A DNA stretch of 64,000 nucleotides from Phymorhynchus buccinoides (GCA_017654935.2 CM065699.1:7118847-7182846), one strand, 5' to 3'; positions 20,165 through 31,962 are shown, counted from the stretch's first letter. Made by a program: numbers and translations. The notes: generated by a model not told the origin, from the letters alone.

Positions 20165-21207
20165 CAGACCTGCCAACCTTTCCGCTCAGACTACATTCCT
20201 TCCGCTCAAGTCCATAAAATTCCGCTTTCAAATTTTTTAGTTAACACACAAATTCATCGTCTTATATACAGAGCAGCACAGCTGCTGTGCGTATAACCGA
20301 CTTTCCAGTTTCTGTTCGCACACTTCTGTCAAGATGGTGATCGATGTGTGTGAGACTCTGGGGAGAAAAGAAAGAGAATAGACCAATATATCTGCCCAAG
20401 ATTATATGGAAAAGTATCTGTGCATTCAGAGATCAAGAAAGTGTGCATCATGCTTGATGTATGATGTGCTCACTACTCTTAGCTCTTCTAGCACCATGGG
20501 CGAATATACTCGCCCAGTACATCACTCTACACTCCCACCAAATGCAAAGACATTCACTGCCAAGCACCCTGCCATGTGTGTCTGTTTTCAGAGTTTTTGT
20601 CACTGTTTCTGCCGTTAAAGCAATGCATGTGCACTCGAAAAAATAGTTACTTCCCTCTTCTTGGTTGAGATGCAACGGACAACCAAGAACGTAAAAAAAT
20701 ACATGGCCCTAAAAGAGTTAAAGTCTCCTATGGAGGGTGTCAAGACATCAAATGCCACATTACTTCTCATCGTATTATCGAAACTGCAAACTGAAACTCC
20801 CAGACTTCGTCTTCCACCGTCACCGACTTTTTCAAGCCAAAGGAAGGAAAGGAGAACAAAAATGAACTTAAATTGATTCATTATTTTCCTTCCAAGTCTT
20901 ATTATTTATGTCATCTATGGCACCAACTGTCTTGATCTGCCCAAATAAAAAGGGCAGAGGAACAAACCAAAAGCTTCAAAACCAAAAAAATACAGATAAG
21001 CTTCTATTGTGTTAGGAATAGTTGTGACACTTCCAGACAAGACTTGTTTTAGGCAAGACAAGTTCACAAGGATGAAAATTGCTTGCTTCAAATTATGTTT
21101 AAGCGTGAAAGGTAAGATGCCGCGTCAAAATTCCTCTTAGCTCCCAAAAATTCCTCTTTGCTGCTACAAATATTCCTCTTTGGTCCGTTAGGGGGTTGGC
21201 AGGTCTG
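20165..21207. mobile_element. MITE family with CAGACCTGCCAACC ends, copy 2
   Basis: Perfect 14-bp inverted ends CAGACCTGCCAACC and GGTTGGCAGGTCTG, with the hexamer TCTTCT directly outside both ends as a possible target duplication. It is about 1.04 kb, 320 bp longer than copy 1; the extra DNA is at about 20470-20710 and 20890-21000. No transposase frame. Confidence 0.75.
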
Positions 21208-22098
21208 TCTTCTGGTGAAATGGAATTCTTTAATAATGTGCATTGAAATAATTGTAATTGGTTTCCTCTTTTGAAAGAAAAAAAAAGTGGCAGAAGAAAA
21301 TTTGACGACGTTTATAGCGATTTTAGTTCAGCTCAGCCTTTAGCATTGATTTTCTTCAAACTGGTTTTACAAATTGACTTTGCCTTTTGTTTGTAGCAAT
21401 GTGAAAGGTTAATAAATAATATATGTTTTTATTCTGAGTTCAAAAGATGCCAGCATTTTTGTTTGATTTTTATGTGTTTTGGAGTTATCGCCATTGTTGT
21501 TTAACTTTTGTGAGGTACTGCAAAGCTTTTATGACAAACTAATGCAAAGCTGTCTGACTTTCTTCTTGTTTGTGCGTGTGTGGTGTGTGTGTGGTGTGTG
21601 ATGTATAGAGAGAGAAAGAGAGAGACTTTCTGATGGAAAGCAACTAATGTTTTCAGTATCACGAGTATGCACTTCCAGTGCATCTTGTTGTGCCATACAT
21701 GTTTTTTGAATGATGTTGTTTGTTGTGTCTTTGCACTGTGACACTCCCGAGGCAAAGGAGAGTGAGTCAGATATAGGTTTTCTTCTTTTTGTTCATTTTT
21801 CGGCTTCAGGGAGAGCAGTAGATTCTTTTGTCTTCATAATGATAATCATACACATATGCAAATCATACACAGTGGGGGGTTTTCCTCTGCATTTTTATAT
21901 TACAAGTTTTAACATAGAAAAATGAACATAGAGGATTCTGAGCTACATATTTTATCTATAGATGTTTGTTTTTTCCAACAACTGTTGAGAGAGCAGTGAT
22001 TTGTTTTAGGAAGGGGTGAGGGGGGGGTGTCAGGGCAGAGTTTTTGCTAAGAAGTATGGAACCAAAGGTGTAACAGACTGGGCAAATTGAGGGGACGT
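21208..22098. other. Intergenic DNA with short GT and GA tracts
   Basis: Contains a TGTG-rich stretch at 21573-21602, an AGAG stretch at 21607-21626 and poly-G near 22020. No gene or transposon structure recognised. Confidence 0.5.
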
Positions 22099-22351
22099 TT
22101 AACCCTTTCACCGCCAATGTCACATTTTTGCACCAGAATTGTTTAACAGTAATAACACCCATGTCACTAAAAAGCATCAAATCAGGGCCTGTTATCTGAA
22201 GACCCTATTTCCTTAGTTTTGGGAGGTAAGGATATGCCTAGTGTTATGCATGTCACAGAGGAATTCGCAATATTGCAGATTTTGTTTTCTCTACCCAGGT
22301 AAGTTTAATGGTATTTTGTGGCTGAAATATGGCTGGCGGTGAAAGGGTTAA
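22099..22351. mobile_element. TTAA-flanked MITE, family A copy 3
   Basis: TTAACCCTTTCACCGCCA at the left and TGGCGGTGAAAGGGTTAA at the right are an 18-bp perfect inverted repeat including the TTAA target. This is the best preserved copy in the window. Confidence 0.8.
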
Positions 22352-22600
22352 ATAGACTTTTGCTAACCAAAAGTAAAATTCTCCTTTGGTCCTGTTCTTA
22401 CTACATCCTTCATTCCTCTTCAATGGCTCAGGTCTGTGGTTTTCTCTGTAACCAGACTCTGTTTGTCTTCTGTGCTATTTTGTTCCGTTCTGTTATGACC
22501 CGCGTAACATGCTATATATATATCACTGTGCTCAGGGGGGTTAGGTTGTTAGATCTTTGACAAGGTGTATGGATGGGAGATAATCGTAATGTGTTTGTTT

Positions 22601-22760
22601 GTTTGTTGTCTTACCCTGGCTTAAAGACTCCAGGGATCATCCCAACATCCGAAACACTTGAACACTATGGTACAAATGCACCAGCCATGGATGAGAACCT
22701 TACGTGTATGACCGTTTTTATTACCCCGCCACGTGGACAGCCACACTAAGACTTTGGAGG
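22601..22760. repeat. Dispersed repeat F, copy 2
   Basis: Matches 3448-3610 across its length (aagactccagggatcatccc, cacttgaacactatgg, ccgccacgtggacagccaca). Confidence 0.65.
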
Positions 22761-22869
22761 AGTAATGTTTTTATTTTCTAGGACACAATCTTTATCGTTT
22801 CTGTTTGTATGGTGCACCCACAGAATCTTGGCAAGTGTTGTTATGCATTGGTTGATTTTGGGGGGTATA

Positions 22870-23282
22870 TTTTGTCTGTGAAATTCAAAAACCTCGTATC
22901 TCAATTTTGGTAGTTTTGAGAAAAATGGAAAAAAAAAGTTTTAAAAATTAACCGCGTTTACCACAATTGATTAACTATGATGAATATGTTGTTCAAGACA
23001 TTGCGAGTTTAGTCCTGCATTTTGTTAAAATTTCTTTCTTTTTTTAAATACTTGAAAAGAACGAAGGAAGATACAAGGTTTTTGTCCTTAACTAGATCTG
23101 AATTTGGGACGTAGAGGTTTTCTTCCATTTACATAACCTCATTTACCCCAAAAAGAAAGTCGTTAGAGATACGAGCTTTAGGTGGAAGGTGGCGGGAAAA
23201 ATTAGAGAGCTGACTATGTATCTAACTAAAAAAATATATTAAAAAATTGAGATATGAGGTTTTTTAATTTCACAGACGATTT
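22870..23282. mobile_element. MITE family D, copy 3
   Basis: Ends tttgtctgtgaaattcaaaa and tttaatttcacagacgattt are inverted; the interior is colinear with copies 1 and 2. Confidence 0.75.
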
Positions 23283-23889
23283 GTTACTGCAGTATAGTAT
23301 AGCGTGTTGCCGTATGAATATTGCATTCTGTTGCATGACACAGGTGTTATTTTATTTCTCCCAAAGTTGCGGAAGTTAGTTTAGTTTCCTACAATAGCTG
23401 TTAAGTATTGTGTTGTTTATAGTATGTAATTACTATTGCGTGTGGATGTATTATTGTAAAAGAAGCTATGGTTTTCACATGCTTCTAAAGTGACATTGTC
23501 TTCACTTTACACCAGTTAGCTCCATTTTTTTTAAAAATTATTTGGGGGGGGGATACAGCAGTTAAGATTGTTGTATAGATCTATAACAGATTTGACTCTA
23601 ACGACAATTACATTTTTGTAAGTCTATTGTATGATAGTTGTGTGTGTGTGTGTCCATGGTCTAATCTCCAAACTTTAACGTTGGCATATTCTCGGGAAAT
23701 AGAAGGCATACATTGTTCAAACTTTGCACACTTATATAGATGTCTATGCTAGCTTTCAAGCAATAATGATTTGAATAATTAAATACTTAAAACAACACTG
23801 TAAACAGAACAAACAGATAACATTTTAGATTAGTGGGTTAGAGAGTATTCAACAGGCAACATGAGTTAAGAAACTCATCAACACTGAAA
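23283..23889. other. Intergenic AT-rich DNA, nothing recognised
   Basis: A short (TG)n tract at 23640-23652 and G8 at about 23545. Otherwise no feature. Confidence 0.5.
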
Positions 23890-23961
23890 GCCTCGATAGC
23901 TCATTGGTAGAGTGGCTGTCTGTCATGCCAATGGTTCCGGGTCCGATTCTCGGCTCGGGCA
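23890..23961 (+). tRNA. tRNA-like sequence, probably a pseudogene or SINE head
   Basis: It starts GCCTCGATAGCTCATTGGTAG, with a good A box and D arm (GCTC/GAGT). It ends with CCGGG-TCCGATT-CTCGG, a T arm and B box with one change in the loop. The 3' acceptor strand CTCGGGC pairs only partly with GCCTCGA, and the anticodon arm (TGGC/GCCA) is one base out of register, so no amino acid is assigned. A T8 run follows at 23963, a Pol III terminator. It is most likely a tRNA pseudogene or the head of a tRNA-derived SINE. Confidence 0.4.
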
Positions 23962-23970
23962 CTTTTTTTT

Positions 23971-25370
23971 AATTGTGTCCATTATTCATTTGTACTTTAA
24001 AATGTTATTGGCAATCTTATACTTTCAACACCCCCCTCAATCTTTGTTTGTTGTTGTCCCACATGTTCCAAGTGAGCCTTGAAGGCTGTGCCTCCTGTTG
24101 TGTTGTGTTGTGATGCAAGTTGCTTTCATTCCACTTTTTCCTTTTCCATTTGTTCCCCATCTTTTTGTTTCTCTTTTGTCTGTTTCGCTTTCCTCCTTAC
24201 AATTCAGTTTTCATATCAAGTGAGATGTTATCATTTATAATTGGTTGTTTAATCCATTTATTTTGTATAGATTTTTGTTTCAGTTATTTTGCTATATATT
24301 ATTTGATTGTTGAATTATAGAGATTAAGCACATTCTGTCCCAAGGGAAAATGATATAAACACTGTTCACATCAATGTGTATGCGTTGAGATTCATGTCAT
24401 CAATACTGATTCCACAAGAAATGCAAAAACACTGTTAATGTGTATGTATTTATGTTCACGTCATCAACACCGACTTCCACAAGAAATGCGAAAAATTCAG
24501 GCACTTTTCAAATAGTTTTCACATCTACAATTTTTGTTTTTTGTCAATATGCGACTTTCTATCCGAAGGCCTGATCTATCATGCAGTGAGCAAGAATATC
24601 ATGGTCAGCGTTTAAAATGCATCGCTGAGAGGTCGTTTGACGAGACATGTGAAATGCTCAAATAAGATGCTTTTGTATCCACACAGTATTTCTTTCAATG
24701 ATTTTTCTTTTTTGATTAAATTCAATAAAGTTTTCAGATGCAACTTGCAAGTAAAACATTTTTTTACACTGTTATGAATTAAAAATACAGATGTTTTTCC
24801 GTTTATTTGATTGAATCGTTCAACTAACCTAGTTTCCATATTATGTTTGTTCGATTGAACTTAATGCGTCTGTTAACCTGATCTTTCAGATACTATCAGA
24901 ATATTAGGCTATTTCGCATTGATGAATTGTGTGCTTCCTTTTTCTGATTGTAGTAGCAGCTGGTTTGTTTGTGGTTAACATCTTTAAGAATGGAGAACTA
25001 GTTTCTGATGATGTTATGCTCATGGATGCAACTTGAATAAAGTGCAAGCCTTGTTTTATGTTTGTTTGAAAGTCTGATTCCAATAGTGCGTGCATGCTTT
25101 TTCAGTTAGACAATAGACAACACAAACTGGTGAATATGATTAGTCAACAATTCACTTCTATTTCTAATAAACTTGAAAACTTGTTTATTGAGGGAAAAGA
25201 ATAAGCACACAATGGGCTTGTTTACATCTTGCCCTCGAAACAAAAGAAGAAAAACATAATTAAAACTTCCAATAATGAACAACACCAACCCAAAGCATCC
25301 TACGCATTCATGCACACATTCACCCTCCACCCCTAACCTCGCACACACCGCAGTATTCACATGAACTAAT
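23971..25370. other. Intergenic DNA with a local ~110-bp duplication
   Basis: At about 24350-24490 a segment (tgtgtatgcgttgagattca, then ttccacaagaaatgc) is present twice in tandem with divergence. Otherwise AT-rich DNA with no gene seen. Confidence 0.45.
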
Positions 25371-25628
25371 CGGTGGTGAAATTCACAAACCTCGTATCTC
25401 GATTTTTTTTTGGGGGGTTGAGTTAGATACATAGTCAGCTCTCTCATTTTTTCCACCACATTCCACCAAAAGCTTGTGTCTCTAACGACTTTCTATCTGC
25501 TGTAAATGAGGTTGTGTAATTTGAAGAAAAACTTGCAATTCAGATCTACTTAAGGACAAAAACCTCATATCTTTGTTCTTTTCAAGTACATGTATTTTAT
25601 TTAAAAAAGAAGTAATTTTAACAAACAG
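25371..25628. mobile_element. MITE family D, partial copy 4 (inverted)
   Basis: Begins ggtggtgaaattcacaaacc and runs through gttagatacatagtcagctc and taacgactttctatctgc, the reverse order of copies 1-3. The other terminus is missing. Confidence 0.65.
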
Positions 25629-25891
25629 GTGATATCCAGACCCTACACCAAATTTGAATAAAAAATCTGTTTAATGACATTTGAAATAATTGTGATGGTG
25701 CATGGGAAAAACCTACAATGTTTTGAGGCAAAAGCCAAAAATAGTCAACCACCCCCAAAATACGAATTTTCTATTTAGGGCATATTTATGTCTATTTGTA
25801 TGTATTCTACCAGTATCCACAACATCAAAGACAATTCTGAATTATGTCTTTGTTTATTTGATTGGGTTTTTTACATCAAGTCAATAGAAAG

Positions 25892-26076
25892 TAAGGGCGG
25901 GGACACATCTGATGCGGAAATCCCATGTGCAATCCGTAAATAAGTAAAAGAAAGGAAAAAATAAGCGCATGTGTCCGTATTTCCCCTAATCCATATATTT
26001 TTTTCCTTCTTTCTTTTGCTTACTTATGGATTTCCGTGTGTAAATTCTGCGTCAGATGTGTCCCCGCCCCCCCTAA
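25892..26076. mobile_element. Foldback MITE, GGGCGGGGACACATCTGA ends
   Basis: Almost the whole 185 bp is one inverted repeat: gggcggggacacatctgatg at the left, its complement at the right (catcagatgtgtccccgccc with one change), and inner arms taagtaaaagaaaggaaaaa / ttttccttctttcttttgct. Flanked by TAA on both sides. Confidence 0.75.
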
Positions 26077-26459
26077 GAGGCAAAGTTCTATGTCCGATTT
26101 CTGCAAATAATCTTGAATGCCAAACTTCAAATAATTATAAAAACTAGACAAGATAACTCAAATCAGTTTTCTGTGTAGTAACAAGGAATCTTTGCTCCAT
26201 CATGAAAAATTTAAATCTCAATTTATGCCAACATTCCATCATGTCTGTTTTCCCCATGCACTGTCACAATTTCATTGAAAGGCATGCAAAAACAAACACA
26301 GACACATGTATTCATACGTTGTGTTTCAAAAACAAAAGACAAAAATGATGGAATATACTTTTTTGAGTAATGTTGTATCCATGGAATAACATACCATACA
26401 TGATGGAGATTACGGATGCTGCCCGACGGTCAAGCGTCCACCTAAAATCTTCGTCTGTT

Positions 26460-26552
26460 CCATTTGGTATATATCTGATCTCGTATCTCTGATAAATTTG
26501 GGCTGCTCTCCCTGGAGAGCGCGTCACCGCAAGCGCAGCGCCTACACATTTT
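26460..26552 (-). mobile_element. Short SINE-like repeat H, copy 1
   Basis: On the minus strand it reads tgtaggcgctgcgcttgcgg, then tgacgcgctctccagggaga, then gcagcccaaatttatcagag. Two more copies are at 59366-59460 and 60896-60990. It is GC-rich against AT-rich flanks and has no ORF. Confidence 0.6.
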
Positions 26553-26562
26553 TTGTTTTTTG

Positions 26563-26581
26563 TGGGGGGGGGGGGGGGGGG
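26563..26581 (+). repeat. Poly-G run (19 G)
   Basis: Homopolymer between repeat H and the next SINE-like sequence. Confidence 0.9.
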
Positions 26582-26582
26582 T

Positions 26583-26880
26583 CAGGGTAAGGAGGGATGT
26601 GGGCAGACTTGGAAAATCTAGCTATAATGAATTTGGCCATACCAGGCAGCAGGATTTCTCCCTGCTCTTACCGACTTTCAACTGCCGTGGGATTTTTACG
26701 TGTGTGAAGCGCACTGGTCAGACTAGCTCTTAGTCCCCATCCGAAGGACTGGACGTTCAGTTTGATTTTCCTGTCGAACTAGAAAGAAAGGGAGAGGCCA
26801 GGATTCGAAGCCGGGTCACTCACGTTGCAGTCACACATTACATTTGGCAGGTGAACGTCTTAAAGATCCACCCGATCACG
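26583..26880 (-). mobile_element. Possible tRNA-related SINE
   Basis: On the minus strand, CCCGGCTTCGAATCCTGGCC (about 26795-26814) is a good tRNA B box (consensus GGTTCGANNCC). The rest has the appearance of a dispersed repeat with a short inverted core (cagcaggatttctccctgctc). No clear A box, so the call is tentative. Confidence 0.4.
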
Positions 26881-27481
26881 TGTCAAAATCACGGGTTTCA
26901 CGTGATTTCCCTAACTGGAAAGAAATCTTGTTTTGACCAAGTCTGACTCCCATAGAAATGGCCCCAAATTCAATCCCACACATCAGTTTATGAATATGGG
27001 GAAATCTGCATGTGGGTCACAGCAACCCAGAAAGAAACAAGGGACGTAATCGTGGTGCGTCACTGGGTCTTTAACCACTCTGCTACCTTTCTCTGTGTGT
27101 GTGTGTGAGAGAGACATACATAGACTGTGTGGGTGTGGGTGCATATCTCTGTGTGCGTGCATGCATGCAAGTGTGTTTGTGACTGCATGTACGCATGAAC
27201 TCGTCATATCCAACGAAGATAACCAAGGAGACAACTAATATTCTACACAGCTGTGCTGGAATTGGTCTCAAATGCTTGGGTTGATTTGGTCAGGCATCCA
27301 GCACAGTTGGAGAATCAAATAAAATAAAATAAAATCACCTTTATTATCTCATAACTGAGAAATTGCAGCCAGGTGCACATAAGAAAAACAGCAACAATAA
27401 ACACATTTATCAACAACAACAATAAACACATTTATCAACAATTAAAGAATATAAACTAATAACACTGCAACACAATAACAC

Positions 27482-27721
27482 TGTGAATCTAGCACTACAC
27501 AGCATAGCCTTTCACTACCTCCCCTTAAATGTGTCCTACTATATTCTTGACATTTGGGCTGGCATTGGTCTCCAAAACTTGGACCATATGGTCATACATC
27601 CAGCACAAAATAGCACAGCAAAGCCCTTCACTATATCCCCTTCATCCTACTATTCTAAAAAGCTGGGCTGGCATTTGTCTCCAGTGTCTCCTCCTCCATA
27701 GAGCACATAACATAGCCCTTC
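27482..27721 (+). repeat. ~110-bp tandem repeat, block 1
   Basis: Units share agcacagcatagcccttcactat, gggctggcattggtctccaa and ggtcatacatccagcac. The block is related to the array at 29160-29500 and runs straight into the LINE fragment. Confidence 0.6.
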
Positions 27722-28560
27722 ACTATTATGTCAAGAAAGCAAACGCCAGCCTGGGCATGCTTCGAAGGAATCTACGCTTCTGTCCTGAAAACTGCCGAAA
27801 GAACGCTTATGTCTCACTTGTTAGATGCCTCCTGGAGTATAGCTCCACGGTCTGGGACCCATACACGCAAGGCGAAATCAACAAGTTAGAAGGCATCCAG
27901 CGAAGGGCAGCCAGGTTAATTAAGCGAGATTACCGGTCCCGCAACACAGGTTGTGTCACTGCCATGCTTCAAGACATCAACCTGCCCCCGTTGCAAGAAA
28001 GGAGAAGGCAACAACGTGTAACCTTTCTATATAAGATCATAGAAGGACACCTACCTAGCATTGAGGCAGAAAAATAGGCCTACCTAACATCGGCACAAAA
28101 CAAAAGACTCATCAGACCAACAAGATCGGAAAACCACGAAAACAAAAACATTGTCGAGCAATTCGCAAGAAACAACAGGCGCTGCTACAACATCCAGCCC
28201 TAAGCAACAACAGTGTTCAAAAACAGCTTATTTCCCAGAACAACCAGGCAATGGAATGCTCTCAACAACAGTGTTGTTTCCGCTGGGTCGGTGGAGGCTT
28301 TTAAGAACCTCCTCCACCAGAACCCCAACTAGACCAGGCTCTCCACGTTGCACAAGATCAGCACAGACGCTGTACACTGCCCAAATCTGCAAGCCAAGCT
28401 GGTGCCGCTTCCATCTCGGCAAAGGCGTGGGCACCACCTGCAGTTCCAGCTAATCCAGTGCCGCACTAAGTACAGGTCCAACTCGTTCCTCCCAAGGACC
28501 ATCAGGGAGTGGAACGAACTGCGGCAGGACTCAATCGTAGCCTTCACTGCTGACGTGCAC
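27722..28560 (+). pseudogene. LINE C-terminal fragment, degenerate
   Basis: An open frame (to 28077) shows KANASLGMLRRNLRFCPENC, CLLEYSSTVWDPYTQGEI and RAARLIKRDYRS, the post-RT segment common to CR1/Jockey-like elements. A stop interrupts it at 28075, and the same homology continues with a NSFFPRTTRQWNAL-type motif at about 28217-28260 and again as SNSFLPRTIREWNEL at about 28478-28523. The repeated PRT-x-R-x-W-N motif suggests a local duplication. The element has no catalytic RT part. Confidence 0.7.
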
Positions 28561-29159
28561 TGCAGGCTGATCAGTAGCTCATCAGTCCCCCCCCCCCTCT
28601 CCGCCCCCCCCCCCCTCCACCCTCCGTCCTTGCTTCTCCCTTACCCACTCCAATCCCTATTTTTTTTTGTTACACCACCACTGCCAACTGAAATTTGACC
28701 ACCGGAACCCCTCTTTTTCAGTCTTTTTTTTCTCCAAAAGGAGCCAGAATGGTCAGCTCATTGACCGTGGGCCCTCAAGGGAAGAAGAAGAAGAAGAGAT
28801 GTAAACAACACCCTTCCCCCAATCCCCACTTCTCCCCCCATTTTCCTCCACCCCCACCCTATCGACAGAGCAACAAGATCTACGGAAATGCCTGAAGAAG
28901 GAGGAAGACAGAAAAAGACCAAGATAAAAAAGAATGGGGAATGAAAGATCAAGAAAGGAAAACAAGAGGAAGGAAGAATCAAGAAGAAAGACAGATCTGG
29001 AACAAGAAGGAAAGATTAAGAACAAAAAAGAAAATATTAAGAATAAAAAGATAATCAGATTAGGGAATAGGTATAGGTGCTGTCCCCTAGTTTTCGTCGA
29101 AAAGTGTCCCTTTCCACTAATACATGTACACAGAAACAGAAAGTCCCCTTCCTGGCTGT
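28561..29159. other. Low-complexity C-rich and purine-rich DNA
   Basis: C runs at 28587-28615, a GAA tract at 28781-28798 and A/G-rich DNA at 28880-29060. No gene. Confidence 0.6.
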
Positions 29160-29520
29160 TTGGTCCGCACCATGTGGGTAACACACCTCAATTATTTGGT
29201 CATACATCCACCATAAATGGAGAACCTAGCAGAGTATAACCTTTCACAATGTTCCCTTCTTAGATGTTTGATTCGCACCATGTGGCCACACACCTCAACT
29301 TTTTGGTCATACATCCACCACAAACGGAGAATCTAGCACAGCATAACCTTTCACAATGTTCCCTTCTTAGATGTTTGATTCGCACCATGTGGCCACACAC
29401 CTCAACATTTTGGTCATACATCCACTACAAACGGAGAATCTAGCACAGCATAATCATTCATTATGTCCGCTTCGTCGGTTCCTAACTGTTTGGTCCGCAC
29501 CATGTGGCCACACACCTCAT
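29160..29520 (+). repeat. ~107-bp tandem repeat, block 2 (3-4 units)
   Basis: Units contain cgcaccatgtggccacacac, ttttggtcatacatccacca and cggagaatctagcacagcat. The middle units are nearly identical and the outer ones are diverged. Shares sequence with 27482-27721. Confidence 0.75.
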
Positions 29521-30000
29521 TCGAAATCTCCTTCTGTCCATCACTGTAATCATCATAAGAATCAATTTAAAAAATAGTTTGAGATTAGAAATCATCATTA
29601 ATATTGCTTCACCGGTGATGCTACCTATGGCTCCAACCCACCTGCGTGCGCATCTCGACCATTCCAACGGAAGTGTCACCATCTTAGTCCTTATTTGTGT
29701 GTAAACAAAGTGAAAATGTTATCTAAATGTGTAAAGAAAACATCCAGATGTTATAAATACAGTTTAGATAAGTTTCGATTTGGAACAGCCAAATACGCAG
29801 CATCGATCTGGCATTTTTCAAAAAAAGGTAAGGTCTCCCATAATATGGCGCTCCTTGTGGCCGGATATGACGACACGTGGGTACCAGCCATAGCCATCCA
29901 CAAATTTTCATTAAAATCCTTCCATGATTTTTTAAAACTAGAAAGCACTCACAGTGCGAACTCTGCCCCCCTCTGAGGTTACATTTTTGTGTGTAAAAGC

Positions 30001-30500
30001 NNNNNNNNNNNNNNNNNNNNNNNNNNNNNNNNNNNNNNNNNNNNNNNNNNNNNNNNNNNNNNNNNNNNNNNNNNNNNNNNNNNNNNNNNNNNNNNNNNNN
30101 NNNNNNNNNNNNNNNNNNNNNNNNNNNNNNNNNNNNNNNNNNNNNNNNNNNNNNNNNNNNNNNNNNNNNNNNNNNNNNNNNNNNNNNNNNNNNNNNNNNN
30201 NNNNNNNNNNNNNNNNNNNNNNNNNNNNNNNNNNNNNNNNNNNNNNNNNNNNNNNNNNNNNNNNNNNNNNNNNNNNNNNNNNNNNNNNNNNNNNNNNNNN
30301 NNNNNNNNNNNNNNNNNNNNNNNNNNNNNNNNNNNNNNNNNNNNNNNNNNNNNNNNNNNNNNNNNNNNNNNNNNNNNNNNNNNNNNNNNNNNNNNNNNNN
30401 NNNNNNNNNNNNNNNNNNNNNNNNNNNNNNNNNNNNNNNNNNNNNNNNNNNNNNNNNNNNNNNNNNNNNNNNNNNNNNNNNNNNNNNNNNNNNNNNNNNN
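30001..30500. other. Assembly gap (500 N)
   Basis: Exactly 500 unspecified bases; the round number suggests a placeholder rather than a measured gap. Reading frames crossing it have no meaning. Confidence 1.
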
Positions 30501-30575
30501 ACCGTTATGAAATACAAGCATCGAAGGCAAAAGAACGAGCCAGAGCGAAGGGGAAAAGATAACTTGAGTTTTCGT

Positions 30576-31962
30576 CTCTTCTTACTTCTTCTTCTTCTTC
30601 TTCTCTCTCCTTCTTCGTCTCCTTCTTCTTCTTCTTCTCCTTGTCTCTTCTCCTTCTCCATATCTTTCTTCTTCTTCTTCTGTCTTCTTCTTCTTCTTCT
30701 CCTTGCTCTCTTCTCCTCTTTTCACTCTTCTCTCTTCTTCTCATCTGTCTTCTTCTTCTCTTTCTTCTCTTCTCTCCTCATCCTTTTCCTACCTCTACCT
30801 CCTTGTCTTATTCTCTTCTTCTTCTTCTTCTTCTTCTTAGCTTGCAGTTCTTTCTTCTGCTTCTTCTTCTTTGTCTCCACTTCTCCTTACTCATCCTCCT
30901 TCCTCTTCTTCTTCGTCTTCTTCTTCTCTTTCTTCTTCTTCTCTTCTTCTTCCTTCTTCTTATTCTTCTTCTTCTTCTTCTTCTCTATCCTCCTGCTCTC
31001 CATTCTTCTTCTTCTTCTTATTCTGTCCTCCTTCTTCCTACTTCCTTCTCTCTTCTTCTTCTTCTTCTTCTGTCTTCTTTTCTTCTTATTCTTCTCTTGA
31101 TTCCATTCCCTTCTCTCCTTCTCTTCCTCCTCCCTTTTCAATTTCTTCTTCTTTTCTTCTTCTTGCTTCTTTCTTTTCTCTCTCTTCTTTCCTCATCCTC
31201 CTCCTCCATCCCATTTTTCTTCGCTTCTTCTTCTTCTTCTTCTTATTCTTCTTCTTCTGTCTTTCCACTTCGCCTTCTCACTACCTTCCTTCACTCTTCA
31301 TTCTTCGTCTTTCTTCTTCTTCTATCTTCTTTCATTATTCTTCCTTCTTCTTCTTGCTTTTTCTTCTTCTTCTTCTCCTCCTCCACTCCTCCTTCTTCTT
31401 ATTAATTCTCTTCTTCCTATCTTCGTCTTCTTCTTCTTTTTTTCCCTCCTCCTCCTCCTCCTCCGTCTTGCTTCTTCTTCTTCTTCCTTCTTCTTCTTTC
31501 TTCTTCTTCTTCTTCTTCTTCTACCTGCTTTGCTACCTTTATTCCTTCTCTCCTCTCCTCCTCCTACCTCCTTCCTTCTCCTACTTCTTCTTCTTTCTTC
31601 TTCTTCTTCTTATTCCTCCTTCTTCCTTCTTCTTCTTCTTCCTTATTCTTCTTCTTCCTTCTTCTTCCTTCTTCTTCTTCTTCTTCTTCTATATTATTCT
31701 TTATTTCTTTTCTGTTTTCTTCTTCTTCTTCTGCTTCTCTTTTTCTCTGCGTCTTCTTCTTTCTTCTTCTTCTTCTTCTTCTTCGTACTTCTTCTTCTTC
31801 TTCTTCTTCTTATCTCTCTTACTTCACTATTCCACTTCTCACTTATACTCCTCCTTCCATTCTCCTTCTTCTTCCTCTCCTGTTTCTTCTTCTTCTTCTT
31901 CTTTCTTCTTTTCTTCTTCTTCTTCTTACTTCTCCTTCTTCTTCTTCTTCTTATACTTATTC
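30576..31962 (+). repeat. 1.4-kb polypyrimidine tract, imperfect (TTC)n
   Basis: Almost entirely C and T on the + strand with scattered A or G, dominated by TTC/CTT triplets; apparent long frames of Ser/Leu/Phe or Arg/Lys/Glu are artefacts. It directly follows the assembly gap. Confidence 0.95.

Noticed and set aside
29954..30661. Frames crossing 30001-30500
   Set aside because: They span the run of N and have no sequence support.
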